From Spartobacteria bacterium LR76 (GTDB taxonomy: Bacteria; Verrucomicrobiota; Verrucomicrobiia; Chthoniobacterales; Terrimicrobiaceae): DNA of 64,000 nucleotides. Below the pieces are notes generated by a model. The model was not told the origin of the DNA and did no database searches. It saw nothing but the letters and a program-made list of their open reading frames with translations. A program made the translations under genes and the position numbers. Location: contig QAYZ01000013.1 of NCBI GenBank assembly GCA_003054655.1, forward strand, positions 248,001 to 312,000, given 5' to 3'. Positions 33,995 to 42,498 of the stretch are shown here, piece by piece (position 1 is the first letter of the stretch; every line of letters begins with the position of its first letter).

Positions 33995-34177
33995 ATGCGC
34001 ACGTTCTCGAAAAAAATTCCGCCCGGCGGGACACGCGGATCCGGACCCGGCAGCACATTGCCTGTTGCAGCATCCCGGACATGGCATGTACGATGTCGGA
34101 TTACCCGAGGACACCATGTTAAGACGTTTGGCAGCATCATTACTCCGGAAACTTGGCTTCGAACTGCGTCGTATTGA
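33995..34177 (+). CDS. Small open frame with a very strong ribosome binding site, overlapping fkbM
   Basis: A purine-rich run ending in AAGGAGATACCAT precedes this ATG by ideal spacing (seven bases after GGAG), the best Shine-Dalgarno match noticed in the window. The frame encodes 60 residues, basic and low in complexity, and overlaps the first 62 nt of the FkbM gene in another frame. It resembles no protein I know. It may be a short leader peptide that couples translation into fkbM, or a chance frame. The FkbM N-terminus looks complete without it. Confidence 0.35.
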   Translation: MRTFSKKIPPGGTRGSGPGSTLPVAASRTWHVRCRITRGHHVKTFGSIITPETWLRTASY

Positions 34178-34862
34178 CTCTACCAAACGCACGCTTTCGC
34201 CGCTGGAGGGATTTCTCGAGACGTGGGCGCAGATCAGCGTCCCGCCAAAGTTCATTGTCGATGTCGGCGCGAACCATGGAAAGTGGACTCGGACGGCGCT
34301 CCAGTATTTCCCGGAGGCCAGCTATCTGCTCATCGAGCCTCAGGACGAGCTCAAGACGTACTCCGAGGAGCTACTGGGATCAGGCAATATCCGCTGGATC
34401 ACCGCCGGGGTCGGCGAGCAGGCCGGCGAGATGCAGCTTTCCCTGATGTCCCGGGACGACAGCGCAAACTTCCGCCTCACGAAAATGGAGGCGGACCGAC
34501 TGGGAATCCCCCAGCGTGCCGTCCCCATCACGACGCTCGATGAGATCGTGCGATCGGAGGGCCGTATTCCCGAGATGGTGAAGATCGATGCGGAGGGGCT
34601 GGACCTGCGCGTGCTGCAGGGCGCTACCACCCTGCTGGGAAAGACCGAGGTGTTTCTCGTTGAGAGCGGCGTCTGCTGTCTGGAGCTGGAAAATTCCTTT
34701 CACGCCATCTACTCGTTCCTGAGTTCGCATGGTTACCGCCTGTTTGATTTCACGGATTTCAACCGTGCGCCGAAAAGCCATGCTCTCTGGCTCACCGAGA
34801 TGGTCTTTGTCCGCGGGGACTCTCCGGCGTGGCGCCACGCCCGCCTGAGCAGCTACGAGTAG
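34116..34862 (+). CDS. FkbM family SAM-dependent methyltransferase
   Basis: The protein has about 248 residues. FIVDVGANHGKWTRTAL is the SAM-binding loop, YLLIEPQDEL the strand-2 acidic end, and ITTLDEIV with EMVKIDAEGLDLRVLQGA is the FkbM hallmark. It transfers a methyl group, usually to an oxygen of a sugar. It is the fifth methyltransferase in the glycan region and lies divergently from the exporter. The ATG giving MLRRLAASLL has a GAGG box 7 nt upstream; longer in-frame starts add an unlikely arginine-rich tail. Confidence 0.85.
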   Translation: MLRRLAASLLRKLGFELRRIDSTKRTLSPLEGFLETWAQISVPPKFIVDVGANHGKWTRTALQYFPEASYLLIEPQDELKTYSEELLGSGNIRWITAGVGEQAGEMQLSLMSRDDSANFRLTKMEADRLGIPQRAVPITTLDEIVRSEGRIPEMVKIDAEGLDLRVLQGATTLLGKTEVFLVESGVCCLELENSFHAIYSFLSSHGYRLFDFTDFNRAPKSHALWLTEMVFVRGDSPAWRHARLSSYE

Positions 34863-34893
34863 CCTTTGCGGAACTGTGGTGCGCGGCCTGCCG

Positions 34894-35841
34894 CTACTTC
34901 AGGTGAGATGTGCGCCGGATCAGCGCGTGCAGCTCGTTGTGATAGCGTAGCTGCGTTTGCAAGATGAAGCTGATGCTGAGGCTGAGCGCGCCCAGGATGG
35001 CAAAGCCCACCGCCAGGAGCGCCAGCGGGACGTGATATACGTAGCGAAAGAGCGCATAGTCGACGATCGGCCAAGCTCCAGCAACGAGGCTCAAGAGCAG
35101 GAAGATCGCCGCGACGAGTCCAAAGAACAGCCCAGGGCGATAGTCGCGGCAGATGAGCGCAAAGGCCCAGACGACCAGCGCGCCATCGCGGTAGGTGTTG
35201 AGCTTGGAAAAGCTCCCCTCCGGGCGAGATCCATACGGCGTGTCGATCTCGGCGACGCGGTAGCCCTTGGAGAGCGCCTGCAGGGTCATCTCGATCTCGA
35301 TCTGGAATCCGGAGGCGTAAAGCGGGATGCTTTTTACGAAGTTGCGGGTGAAGACACGGTACCCGCTGAAAACATCCTCGATCGGCGCGCGAAAGGCAGA
35401 GCGAATGAGCCAGCAGACGAACTGGTTGCCGAGCTGGTGCATGGGACGGTAGGCCCCGGACAGCTCTTCCTTGGGCGTGCAGCGCTTACCGACGAGCATG
35501 TCGGCGGAGAGCTCGTGAAAGGCCTTGAGGAGTTCCGGTGCGGAGTCGGCCGAGTAGGTCGAGTCTCCATCGACCATGATGTAGATGTCGGCCTCGATCG
35601 TGGAAAACATGTGCCGCACGACGCAGCCCTTGCCCTGTTCGGGAGAAAAAACCACCTGAGCGCCAGCGGCGCGGGCCACTTCAGAAGTGCGATCCGTGCT
35701 GCGATTGTCAAAAACCCAGATCGTGGCCTCAGGCAGGACGCGCTGGAAATCCGAGACCACCTTGGCGACGGTCTTCTCCTCGTTGTAGCAGGGAACGAGG
35801 ACCGCTATGGACGGCGAAGCTGGAGACGGGATGTTGGCCAT
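34894..35841 (-). CDS. Membrane-anchored GT2, polyprenyl-phosphate glycosyltransferase-like
   Basis: The 315-residue protein has a DPM1/ArnC-type GT2 domain: IAVLVPCYNEEKTVAKVV, VFDNRSTDRT, EQGKGCVVRHMF and IYIMVDGDSTYSAD with the DGD metal site, plus DVFSGYRVFTR. Two hydrophobic segments at about residues 240-295 should anchor it in the inner membrane. Such enzymes transfer a sugar from a nucleotide donor to undecaprenyl phosphate, to supply a periplasmic GT-C transferase. The next gene downstream encodes a candidate for that partner. Confidence 0.85.
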   Translation of the reverse strand: MANIPSPASPSIAVLVPCYNEEKTVAKVVSDFQRVLPEATIWVFDNRSTDRTSEVARAAGAQVVFSPEQGKGCVVRHMFSTIEADIYIMVDGDSTYSADSAPELLKAFHELSADMLVGKRCTPKEELSGAYRPMHQLGNQFVCWLIRSAFRAPIEDVFSGYRVFTRNFVKSIPLYASGFQIEIEMTLQALSKGYRVAEIDTPYGSRPEGSFSKLNTYRDGALVVWAFALICRDYRPGLFFGLVAAIFLLLSLVAGAWPIVDYALFRYVYHVPLALLAVGFAILGALSLSISFILQTQLRYHNELHALIRRTSHLK

Positions 35842-35851
35842 GGAAGGTGAA

Positions 35852-37534
35852 TCACGAACGAGTTGGGAGATACCTCTTCACGAGCGGCTGGAGATATTTC
35901 CAAGCCACCGGGCGGAGATAATGTGCGGCAACAACCAAGACGAACACGGCCATCGCCGTCAAGGCGAAGAGCAGGAATCCACCGAGGCTGATCCGGTACC
36001 GCTGAATGTCGAGGGCGTGGACGAGGGATACCGTGAGAGCATTGGCCAGGGGAGCCGCAAAAAGGATCATCGCTCCCCAGGCAGCCAGGCGATAAGGAGC
36101 CAGCGGCTGACGGTTCAGGACCAGAACGAATGCCGCGATGAAGAGAACCATGGTCGGGATATTGAGTCTGGTGACCAGCTTCGAGCAGTTTCGTCCCACC
36201 TTGCTCCGATGTAACTCCGGGAGGTGATCGGTCAGGCTTGCAGCCTGGTCGAGATAAACCCGGCACATCTCCTGAACCTGCGGCGTATAGCCGCTGACGA
36301 CATCCATCCCGAAGCAGTTCTTCGTCGAGTTGGCGACCTTTTTCCAGACCAGATCGGCACGATAAAAGGTCGACCCGGCAGGCAGGAGCACATGGCTCAT
36401 CTGGGTCAGCACCTTGTTCGTCATCCCGACTGGATTACTGAGCGCGGTGGCGAGGTAGAGCCTGATGCAGAAAGAGCGAAACTTCTCGGGATCGGCTCCG
36501 GCATAGTTGTAGAGCGAGATCATGATATGGGAGCGGTAGAAAAGATAGTCGGGGTTGAAGCCGAGCTTCTCGTAATTGTGCTGGATCGTCTCGGCGATGT
36601 GCATCTCGCTCCGCAGTTCCGTGAGGAGGGCCTCCAGCCGGGCTTTCTCCGGATCTCCATCGGGCATGGCCGCCGCATCAGCCGTGAGCTTTTTCTCGAT
36701 CAGCCGTGAGTGAATGGTGAACAGCGTGGAGGGAAGAAAGGTGAGCGACCGCTTGTCCTGGATGAACCAGAGATGAGCCGGCAGCCAGAGAAAGACCGCA
36801 CAGAGAACCATTCCCAGCAGAGGTCCCGCCACTCTCGCTCGCAGAGACAGCCCATTGCCGAAGAGGCCAACGAACACAGGTGCAACCGTCGCGAGGAAGG
36901 CGAATAGCCAGCTCGGCTTGAGCAGGAGGCAGGCAAAAGCGAAAAAGAGGACTCCTGCCGCAGTCGTGATGGCGAGCAGTTCGTTCGGCCGTTTCCAACG
37001 AAACCGGCAGTACGCCAGCAAGCAGGCCAACTGCGCGTAGCCAAAAAACTGCATTACAGACTCCGGTCGGAGGGCCGACTCGAGGAAGATCAGTTGCGGA
37101 TTCACCGCCTGCATCCAGATGGGAAACGCCCCCGCCAGGGTGACAACCAGCCGAACCCAGGGAGAGAAATCAAACAGCGAGACCCAAATGCGCCAGGTCA
37201 CGGCCATGAGGATGATCGCGATGTACCCGAGTGCCTTCTGCCAGTAAAAAACCCCGGCAAAGCTGCCCGTCGTCTTGAGAAACACCGTCACCAGGCCCGG
37301 GTAAAGCCAGTCCCGCCCATTGGTCTGCTGAAATCCTTCGCCGCTCAGCCAGGAGAGGGCGGGATTGATGTACCCCCAGGTATCCGGGTCGCCGAAGGGT
37401 ACTGGCGCGAGCGGTGCGCGGGCCTGCCAGGCGCAGAAAAGGAGATAGGCCAGGACGAGCCATTCGATGCCAGCCGGGGCCGCTTTGGCCAGGCCTGCCA
37501 GGGATGGTTTTGCCTGCTTATTCTCTCGATTCAT
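35852..37534 (-). CDS. Multi-pass membrane protein, GT-C-like glycosyltransferase candidate
   Basis: The protein has about 560 residues with a basic N-terminus and roughly ten predicted membrane helices. An early periplasmic loop reads FGDPDTWGYINPALSWLSG, where the DPDTWGY acidic pair resembles the DxD/DE catalytic loop of GT-C enzymes. Residues about 275-420 form a large soluble loop. No family can be named with certainty. Its position 10 nt upstream of a polyprenyl-phosphate glycosyltransferase gene supports a role in attaching a lipid-carried sugar to the glycan on the periplasmic side. Confidence 0.65.
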   Translation of the reverse strand: MNRENKQAKPSLAGLAKAAPAGIEWLVLAYLLFCAWQARAPLAPVPFGDPDTWGYINPALSWLSGEGFQQTNGRDWLYPGLVTVFLKTTGSFAGVFYWQKALGYIAIILMAVTWRIWVSLFDFSPWVRLVVTLAGAFPIWMQAVNPQLIFLESALRPESVMQFFGYAQLACLLAYCRFRWKRPNELLAITTAAGVLFFAFACLLLKPSWLFAFLATVAPVFVGLFGNGLSLRARVAGPLLGMVLCAVFLWLPAHLWFIQDKRSLTFLPSTLFTIHSRLIEKKLTADAAAMPDGDPEKARLEALLTELRSEMHIAETIQHNYEKLGFNPDYLFYRSHIMISLYNYAGADPEKFRSFCIRLYLATALSNPVGMTNKVLTQMSHVLLPAGSTFYRADLVWKKVANSTKNCFGMDVVSGYTPQVQEMCRVYLDQAASLTDHLPELHRSKVGRNCSKLVTRLNIPTMVLFIAAFVLVLNRQPLAPYRLAAWGAMILFAAPLANALTVSLVHALDIQRYRISLGGFLLFALTAMAVFVLVVAAHYLRPVAWKYLQPLVKRYLPTRS

Positions 37535-37616
37535 CACGGTTGCCTACCGGGCGACTTCCCATCGGGCAAGAGGAAAGCTCGCGAGTTTTCTCGTGCTCCC
37601 GAGGAGTTTTTCGACC

Positions 37617-39452
37617 TCATGGAAGCTTTGCCGGGGCATCGCGCAGGTAGACCTCCTGCCGCCCGAAAGTCCCTCCCAGGTGATAATGGGTCCGGATGTA
37701 CTCGTAGGTATCCGCCGCCCATTGGGAGAACTGCGAAGCGTCGTTTTTGTTGATTTCCCGATTGTCGATCACGATGGCCGCTGGCGCATATTTCGCCAGT
37801 TCGGCGAGGGTTTCCTGGTGGAAATCGGCCCCGGCTGTCGCGTTGTCGATGTAGAGGTTGTACTCGTAGGAGGGGCGGTTGGCGAAAAAGTTGATCGTCG
37901 GCGCGTAGGGGTAGCAGACGATGTATTCTCCCGGTTTTGTCCGGGTGCGCAGGAGGTCGTACACGCCCTGCATTTCGGCGAGTTCCTTCTTCTTCAGCCA
38001 GACGCGCACGCCATTTTCGGCGACAAACTCGTAGCGGCGCTTGTTTTTCGCCGCGATGGTTCCCGCTGACTCCTTGGGGAAGGAATGGTAAACGTACAAT
38101 CCCGCATCCAGGATCGAGAGGCTAAGGACGAGCACGATCACCACCAGCCCGACTGCACCTGCAGCGCGGAAGCGACGCACCGCGCACCACCCGGCGAGGG
38201 CCAATGCCACGAGAAAGGGAGCCATGAACTCGCTGAGATGCGGCGTATCGGGCCGGAAGAAATAATACTGCGGGAACAGGGTGAGCGAGCAGCCGAGCGC
38301 GGTAAGCACCGTGAGATAGTCCACACTGGCCTCCCTTTGCCGACGAAGCAGGGCGGAAAGAAACGTCACGGAAAAGATCCCGACGAAAAGCGGTGCCACC
38401 AGTACAGGCAGGTGAATGATGGCCGCAAATGCCCGGTCATAAAAAACAGGCAACGTCCACGCATCGCTCATGGCAGGCCGCTGCAGCGAGCTGCGGTCGA
38501 TGGCGCGCTCGGGAGCATCCGGCCTTGCCTCCGGGGCAGGCTCAGAGACCGCCCCGCCATCCCCCGGAGCGGGAGCGACACCTGCCGGGGCGTCCGAAGC
38601 CCCGGTGGTCGCGGAGAAAAGCCCGGTGCGGACGAGATGGAACCAACTCAGATATTGCCCCACGAACTGCTGGTCGAACCCTCGGGTCCGCGCGTCGAGG
38701 TACACCGGCAGATGCAGCAGCACCGCTGCCGCGAGAGCCAGCACCGTCCCGAGCGAGGAGAGCCCCACAAGACGGAGCACCTTTCCAGGGAGAATCACGG
38801 GTGCCAGAATCCCCAGCCCCAGCATGATAATGGTGAAAAAAAGCCCCAGGTCGACGCGTATCAGATAGGTCAGCCCCACCCCCAGCCCGGCACTCACCAT
38901 CCACAGGATCTGGCGACCAACGGACTTCTGCTGAAACACGTAGGCCTGCAGCAACAGGTAGATATTCAGCAAACCGAGAAACGGCATGTAGTTGCGAAAG
39001 ATCATTCCCGGGATGAGAACGACCAGAGCCGCCACCCCGACCGAAAGCACACCGAGCCGTGTCGCCCGTCGGAGCGTGAAAAACGCGAGCAGACCTGAGC
39101 AGGTACAGATTGCAAAAAAGAAAATGCGTAGCGCCACGTAGCTCGGTCCAACGACCTTGAAGAGCCACACGACCGGATAAAACCACATCACGTTGTACCC
39201 GAGAAACGTGTCGGCTATGGGGCGTTGCCCTTCGAGAAGCCGCAAGGCAATGACCGCTGCCGTGCCGCCTTCCCCGCTAAGGTTCATCCCGGAGCGGTAA
39301 TACTGCGCGTAATACAGAATCGCCAGCGCCAGCACGAGGAGCCAGCCATGCCGCACGAGCCAGGCATCGGCAGCGACCGCGGCAGACCGGGCATCCAGTC
39401 GACCGATCCTCGATGCAAGTTTCGTCCACATCGACTGGGGAGCTCCGGTCAT
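37617..39452 (-). CDS. Multi-pass membrane protein, GT-C-like glycosyltransferase candidate
   Basis: The protein has about 611 residues and ten or more hydrophobic segments. After the first helix comes NLSGEGGTAAVIALRLLEGQ with acidic residues where GT-C enzymes carry their catalytic loop. Residues 281-320 are a Pro/Ala/Glu-rich linker unlike the rest of the protein. The last 110 residues form a soluble periplasmic-type domain (YAPTINFFANRPSYEYNL). An oligosaccharide- or arabinose-type transferase is plausible, but I do not recognise the family. The ATG giving MTGAPQSMW was chosen; starts 84 and 96 nt upstream are possible. It is divergent from a polyprenyl-phosphate glycosyltransferase. Confidence 0.65.
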   Translation of the reverse strand: MTGAPQSMWTKLASRIGRLDARSAAVAADAWLVRHGWLLVLALAILYYAQYYRSGMNLSGEGGTAAVIALRLLEGQRPIADTFLGYNVMWFYPVVWLFKVVGPSYVALRIFFFAICTCSGLLAFFTLRRATRLGVLSVGVAALVVLIPGMIFRNYMPFLGLLNIYLLLQAYVFQQKSVGRQILWMVSAGLGVGLTYLIRVDLGLFFTIIMLGLGILAPVILPGKVLRLVGLSSLGTVLALAAAVLLHLPVYLDARTRGFDQQFVGQYLSWFHLVRTGLFSATTGASDAPAGVAPAPGDGGAVSEPAPEARPDAPERAIDRSSLQRPAMSDAWTLPVFYDRAFAAIIHLPVLVAPLFVGIFSVTFLSALLRRQREASVDYLTVLTALGCSLTLFPQYYFFRPDTPHLSEFMAPFLVALALAGWCAVRRFRAAGAVGLVVIVLVLSLSILDAGLYVYHSFPKESAGTIAAKNKRRYEFVAENGVRVWLKKKELAEMQGVYDLLRTRTKPGEYIVCYPYAPTINFFANRPSYEYNLYIDNATAGADFHQETLAELAKYAPAAIVIDNREINKNDASQFSQWAADTYEYIRTHYHLGGTFGRQEVYLRDAPAKLP

Positions 39453-39632
39453 GGGCAAGTCACCGCTCCCAGCCTCGCGGCGGGGGACTCCTGGAAACTC
39501 TGTGCGGCTGAGACCATTGAGGGCTAGCAACGACATTGAAGGGGGCATTTCAAGAAAAATTGAAAACTCAACCCCTCGGACCTCGGCTTTTTTCTGGCAC
39601 TCGGGAAATTTTGGTCCGATGCTGCCCGGCTG
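39453..39632. promoter_or_regulatory. Divergent intergenic region (start signals for both neighbours)
   Basis: The 180 nt separate a minus-strand membrane protein gene from a plus-strand glycosyltransferase gene. The A/T content rises around 39545-39600. No convincing -35/-10 pair or operator could be read, so this is assigned only from the gene orientation. Confidence 0.4.
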
Positions 39633-40637
39633 ATGATTTCGCTGACCGTTCCGATTTATAACGAGGAAGGCTCGATCGAGCCCTTGTTCGAAAAGGTGCG
39701 GGCTGTCATGGACCCGTACGGACAACCTTGGGAAATCATCTTTGTCAACGACGGCAGCCTCGACCGCAGCGCCCAGATCCTGGATCGTCTGGCGGCGGAA
39801 TACCCGCAGGTGAAGGTGATCCACTTCCGTCGCAATTTTGGCCAGACGGCGGCCATGATGGCGGGATTCGACTACGCCGAGGGCGACGTGATCATCCCCA
39901 TGGATGGCGACGGCCAGAATGACCCGCACGACATCCCGCGCATGCTCGAGCAGATCGAGGCGGGGTATGACGTGTGCTCCGGCTGGCGCAAGGACCGGCA
40001 GGACAACGCCCTCCAGCGCAATCTCCCGAGCATCATGGCCAACAAGCTCATCTCGGCCGTCTCCGGGGTGCAGTTGCACGATTTTGGCTGTTCCCTGAAG
40101 GCCTATCGCGCCGAGGTCATCAAGAACGTCCGCCTCTACGGCGAGATGCACCGTTTTCTGCCCATCTATGCCAAGTGGCATGGAGCGCGCATCACGGAGA
40201 TCCCGGTCAACCACTACGCCCGCACGGCAGGCTCCTCAAAATACGGCCTCGAGCGCGTGGTCAAGGTGCTGATGGATCTGGTGACGGTGAAGTTCATGGA
40301 CAAGTTCATGCTCAAGCCGATGTACCTTTTCGGCTTCTGGGGCATCCTGTTCTTCGCCGCCTCGCTGGGCTTCACGGTCTGGACGTTTTACATGCGCACG
40401 CGCGGGTATTATTTCACCGCGACGCCGCTGCCGATGATGGCGGTCTTTTCCTTCATGACGGGCGTGATTTGCGTGCTCATGGGCCTGCTGGCCGAGATGG
40501 TCACGCGCACCTTCCACGAATCGCAGGGCAAGTCGATCTACATCGTCCGAAGCACGCGCAACGTGAGGCCCGGTGCCACCATCACCGAAGTGCCGTTCGA
40601 CGCAAGCAGGCCGGTCGCATCCGCCGCCATCCGCTAA
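39633..40637 (+). CDS. Membrane-anchored GT2, GtrB/DPM1-like polyprenyl-phosphate glycosyltransferase
   Basis: The 334-residue protein shows ISLTVPIYNEEGSIEPLF, IIFVNDGSLDRS, HFRRNFGQTAAMMAGF and VIIPMDGDGQNDP, all characteristic of GtrB-type enzymes. HDFGCSLKAYR and the basic ARTAGSSKYGLERVV segment are also typical. Two transmembrane segments lie at about residues 230-290. It should load undecaprenyl phosphate with a sugar from a nucleotide donor, on the cytoplasmic face, for use by a GT-C partner in the periplasm. It leads a plus-strand set with asnB, GT4 and a cupin gene. Confidence 0.9.
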   Translation: MISLTVPIYNEEGSIEPLFEKVRAVMDPYGQPWEIIFVNDGSLDRSAQILDRLAAEYPQVKVIHFRRNFGQTAAMMAGFDYAEGDVIIPMDGDGQNDPHDIPRMLEQIEAGYDVCSGWRKDRQDNALQRNLPSIMANKLISAVSGVQLHDFGCSLKAYRAEVIKNVRLYGEMHRFLPIYAKWHGARITEIPVNHYARTAGSSKYGLERVVKVLMDLVTVKFMDKFMLKPMYLFGFWGILFFAASLGFTVWTFYMRTRGYYFTATPLPMMAVFSFMTGVICVLMGLLAEMVTRTFHESQGKSIYIVRSTRNVRPGATITEVPFDASRPVASAAIR

Positions 40638-40641
40638 CAGC

Positions 40642-42498
40642 ATGTGCGGCATCGCGGGATTTCTCGGACCGGGCACCCGTTCCGATCTCCAGAGGATGAC
40701 CAATGCCCTGGCCCACCGCGGGCCGGATGCCGAGGGGCTTTTTCAGATCGAGGCCGAGGGATTGCATCTCGGCCACCGCCGCCTGAGCATCGTCGACCTC
40801 GCCTGCGGTGCGCAGCCGATGCACACCGCGGACGGTCAATTCTCCATCGTCTTCAACGGCGAGATCTACAATCATGCCGCCCTACGCGTGGAACTCCAGC
40901 AGCGGGGATGCGTTTTCGAGACGGATCATTCGGATACCGAGGTGCTTCTGCACGGGTATCGCGAGCATGGTGCGGCCTTCGTCGAGCGCCTCAATGGCAT
41001 GTGGGCCTTTGCGATCTGGGACCACACCCGGCGCGAGCTCTTCATCAGCCGCGATCGCTTCGGCAAGAAGCCGCTCTATTGGTTCCACCACCAAGGCACG
41101 TTTGCCTTTGCCTCCGAGCTGACCGCCCTGCTGGAGCATCCGTCGTCACCGCGCAATGAGTCGAAGCTGGCTCTGCAAAAGTTCTTCGCCTACGCGCTGA
41201 TTCCCGCTCCGCACTCCATCATCGAGGGCATCTGGAAACTCCCGGCCGGACACAACCTGCTCGTGCGTGCGGGAGAAGCCCCCAAAGTCTCGCGCTACTG
41301 GAGGTTTGAACTGGAGCCAGAGGACTCGTGGAACTCCCGCCCCGAGCAGGAACTCGCCGAGGAACTCCTCGGGTTGCTCGACGGCGCGGTGGCGCGCCGC
41401 CTCATGTCCGACGTGCCGCTGGGTGTCTTCCTGAGCGGCGGTATCGACTCCACTGCCGTCGCCGCCCTGGCCTGCCGCCATGTCGACCGGGGACAGCTCA
41501 AGACGTTCAGCATAGGCTTTTCCGAGCCGACCTTTGACGAATCCGCCTTTGCCAGGCGCGCCGCCGAGCATCTGCAAACCTCGCATTCGCTGGAGATGCT
41601 CGATCTCGACAAGGCCATCGAGGTGCTGCCGCTCATCCTGGACAAACTCGACGAGCCGCAGGGGGACAATTCCCTCCTCCCCACGTGGCTGCTCAGCCGC
41701 TTCACCCGCCGCCATGTCACGGTGGCTCTCGGCGGCGACGGCGGCGACGAGCTCTTTGCCGGCTACGAAACCTTCCGCGGACTGAACAAGGCGCAGTGGT
41801 ATTCCCGCCTCGTGCCGAAGCCCGTGCATCACGGCATCGCCGCGCTGGCCTCGCTCATGCCGGTGTCGCACAACAACCTGAGCTTTGACTTCAAGATCAA
41901 GCGCGGCCTCGGCGGCGTGCAGTACCCTGCACCGTACTGGAATGCCGCGTGGCTCGGCGCGGTCGCTCCGGGCGAACTCTCGCGCTGCTTCGGCGGCCCC
42001 GTCGACCTGGAGACCGTGTACTCCGAGGCGATCGAGGTGTGGGATTCCTGCCGCCAGAAGACGCTGCTCGACCGAACGCTGCAATTTTACACCGAGATCT
42101 ACATGCAGGACGGCATCCTCGCCAAGGTCGACCGCGCCAGCATGATGCATGGCCTGGAGGCCCGCAGCCCGTTCCTCGACCTCGAGGTGGCCAACTTCGC
42201 CCGCCGCCTGCCCAATCGCTTCAAGCTCCGCGACGGCGTCACGAAGTATCTGCTGAAGAAAGCCCTGGAGCCGCTCCTCCCGGCAGACATCATTTACCGA
42301 AAGAAAAAGGGCTTTGGCACGCCGATGAGCGCGTGGTTTCACACCGGCAAGCTCACCATCACCGAACCTTCGCATTTCGCCCAGTCCAAGGCCGGCGCGC
42401 ATCTGAACCGGAAATCCGACGAGCGGCTCTTTCTCTGGTGCCAGTACATGGCAGAACAATGGCGGGCGCGCCGCCAGCGAGCCGGACTCATCGCGTGA
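40642..42498 (+). CDS. asnB: Asparagine synthase (glutamine-hydrolysing) type amidotransferase
   Basis: The 618-residue protein has the N-terminal glutaminase domain with nucleophile Cys2 (MCGIAGFLG) and conserved GHRRLSIVDL and FNGEIYNH segments. The C-terminal synthase domain has the ATP pyrophosphatase loop FLSGGIDSTAV and ALGGDGGDELFAGYETF. It should hydrolyse glutamine and transfer ammonia to an ATP-activated carboxylate. Within a glycan locus such proteins often amidate a uronic acid rather than make free asparagine, which is inference here. The ATG giving MCGIAG is required because Cys must be residue 2. Confidence 0.9.
   Translation: MCGIAGFLGPGTRSDLQRMTNALAHRGPDAEGLFQIEAEGLHLGHRRLSIVDLACGAQPMHTADGQFSIVFNGEIYNHAALRVELQQRGCVFETDHSDTEVLLHGYREHGAAFVERLNGMWAFAIWDHTRRELFISRDRFGKKPLYWFHHQGTFAFASELTALLEHPSSPRNESKLALQKFFAYALIPAPHSIIEGIWKLPAGHNLLVRAGEAPKVSRYWRFELEPEDSWNSRPEQELAEELLGLLDGAVARRLMSDVPLGVFLSGGIDSTAVAALACRHVDRGQLKTFSIGFSEPTFDESAFARRAAEHLQTSHSLEMLDLDKAIEVLPLILDKLDEPQGDNSLLPTWLLSRFTRRHVTVALGGDGGDELFAGYETFRGLNKAQWYSRLVPKPVHHGIAALASLMPVSHNNLSFDFKIKRGLGGVQYPAPYWNAAWLGAVAPGELSRCFGGPVDLETVYSEAIEVWDSCRQKTLLDRTLQFYTEIYMQDGILAKVDRASMMHGLEARSPFLDLEVANFARRLPNRFKLRDGVTKYLLKKALEPLLPADIIYRKKKGFGTPMSAWFHTGKLTITEPSHFAQSKAGAHLNRKSDERLFLWCQYMAEQWRARRQRAGLIA

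Noticed and set aside
33973-33997. Sequence resembling the ribosome binding region of common expression vectors
   Set aside because: Only the short Shine-Dalgarno-like part matches, and flanking sequence is not vector-like, so contamination is not supported.
39453-40214. N-terminal extension of the large membrane protein into the divergent glycosyltransferase gene
   Set aside because: The extension has no domain and would overlap a clear GT2 gene on the plus strand; an ATG at 39452 starts close to the first membrane helix.
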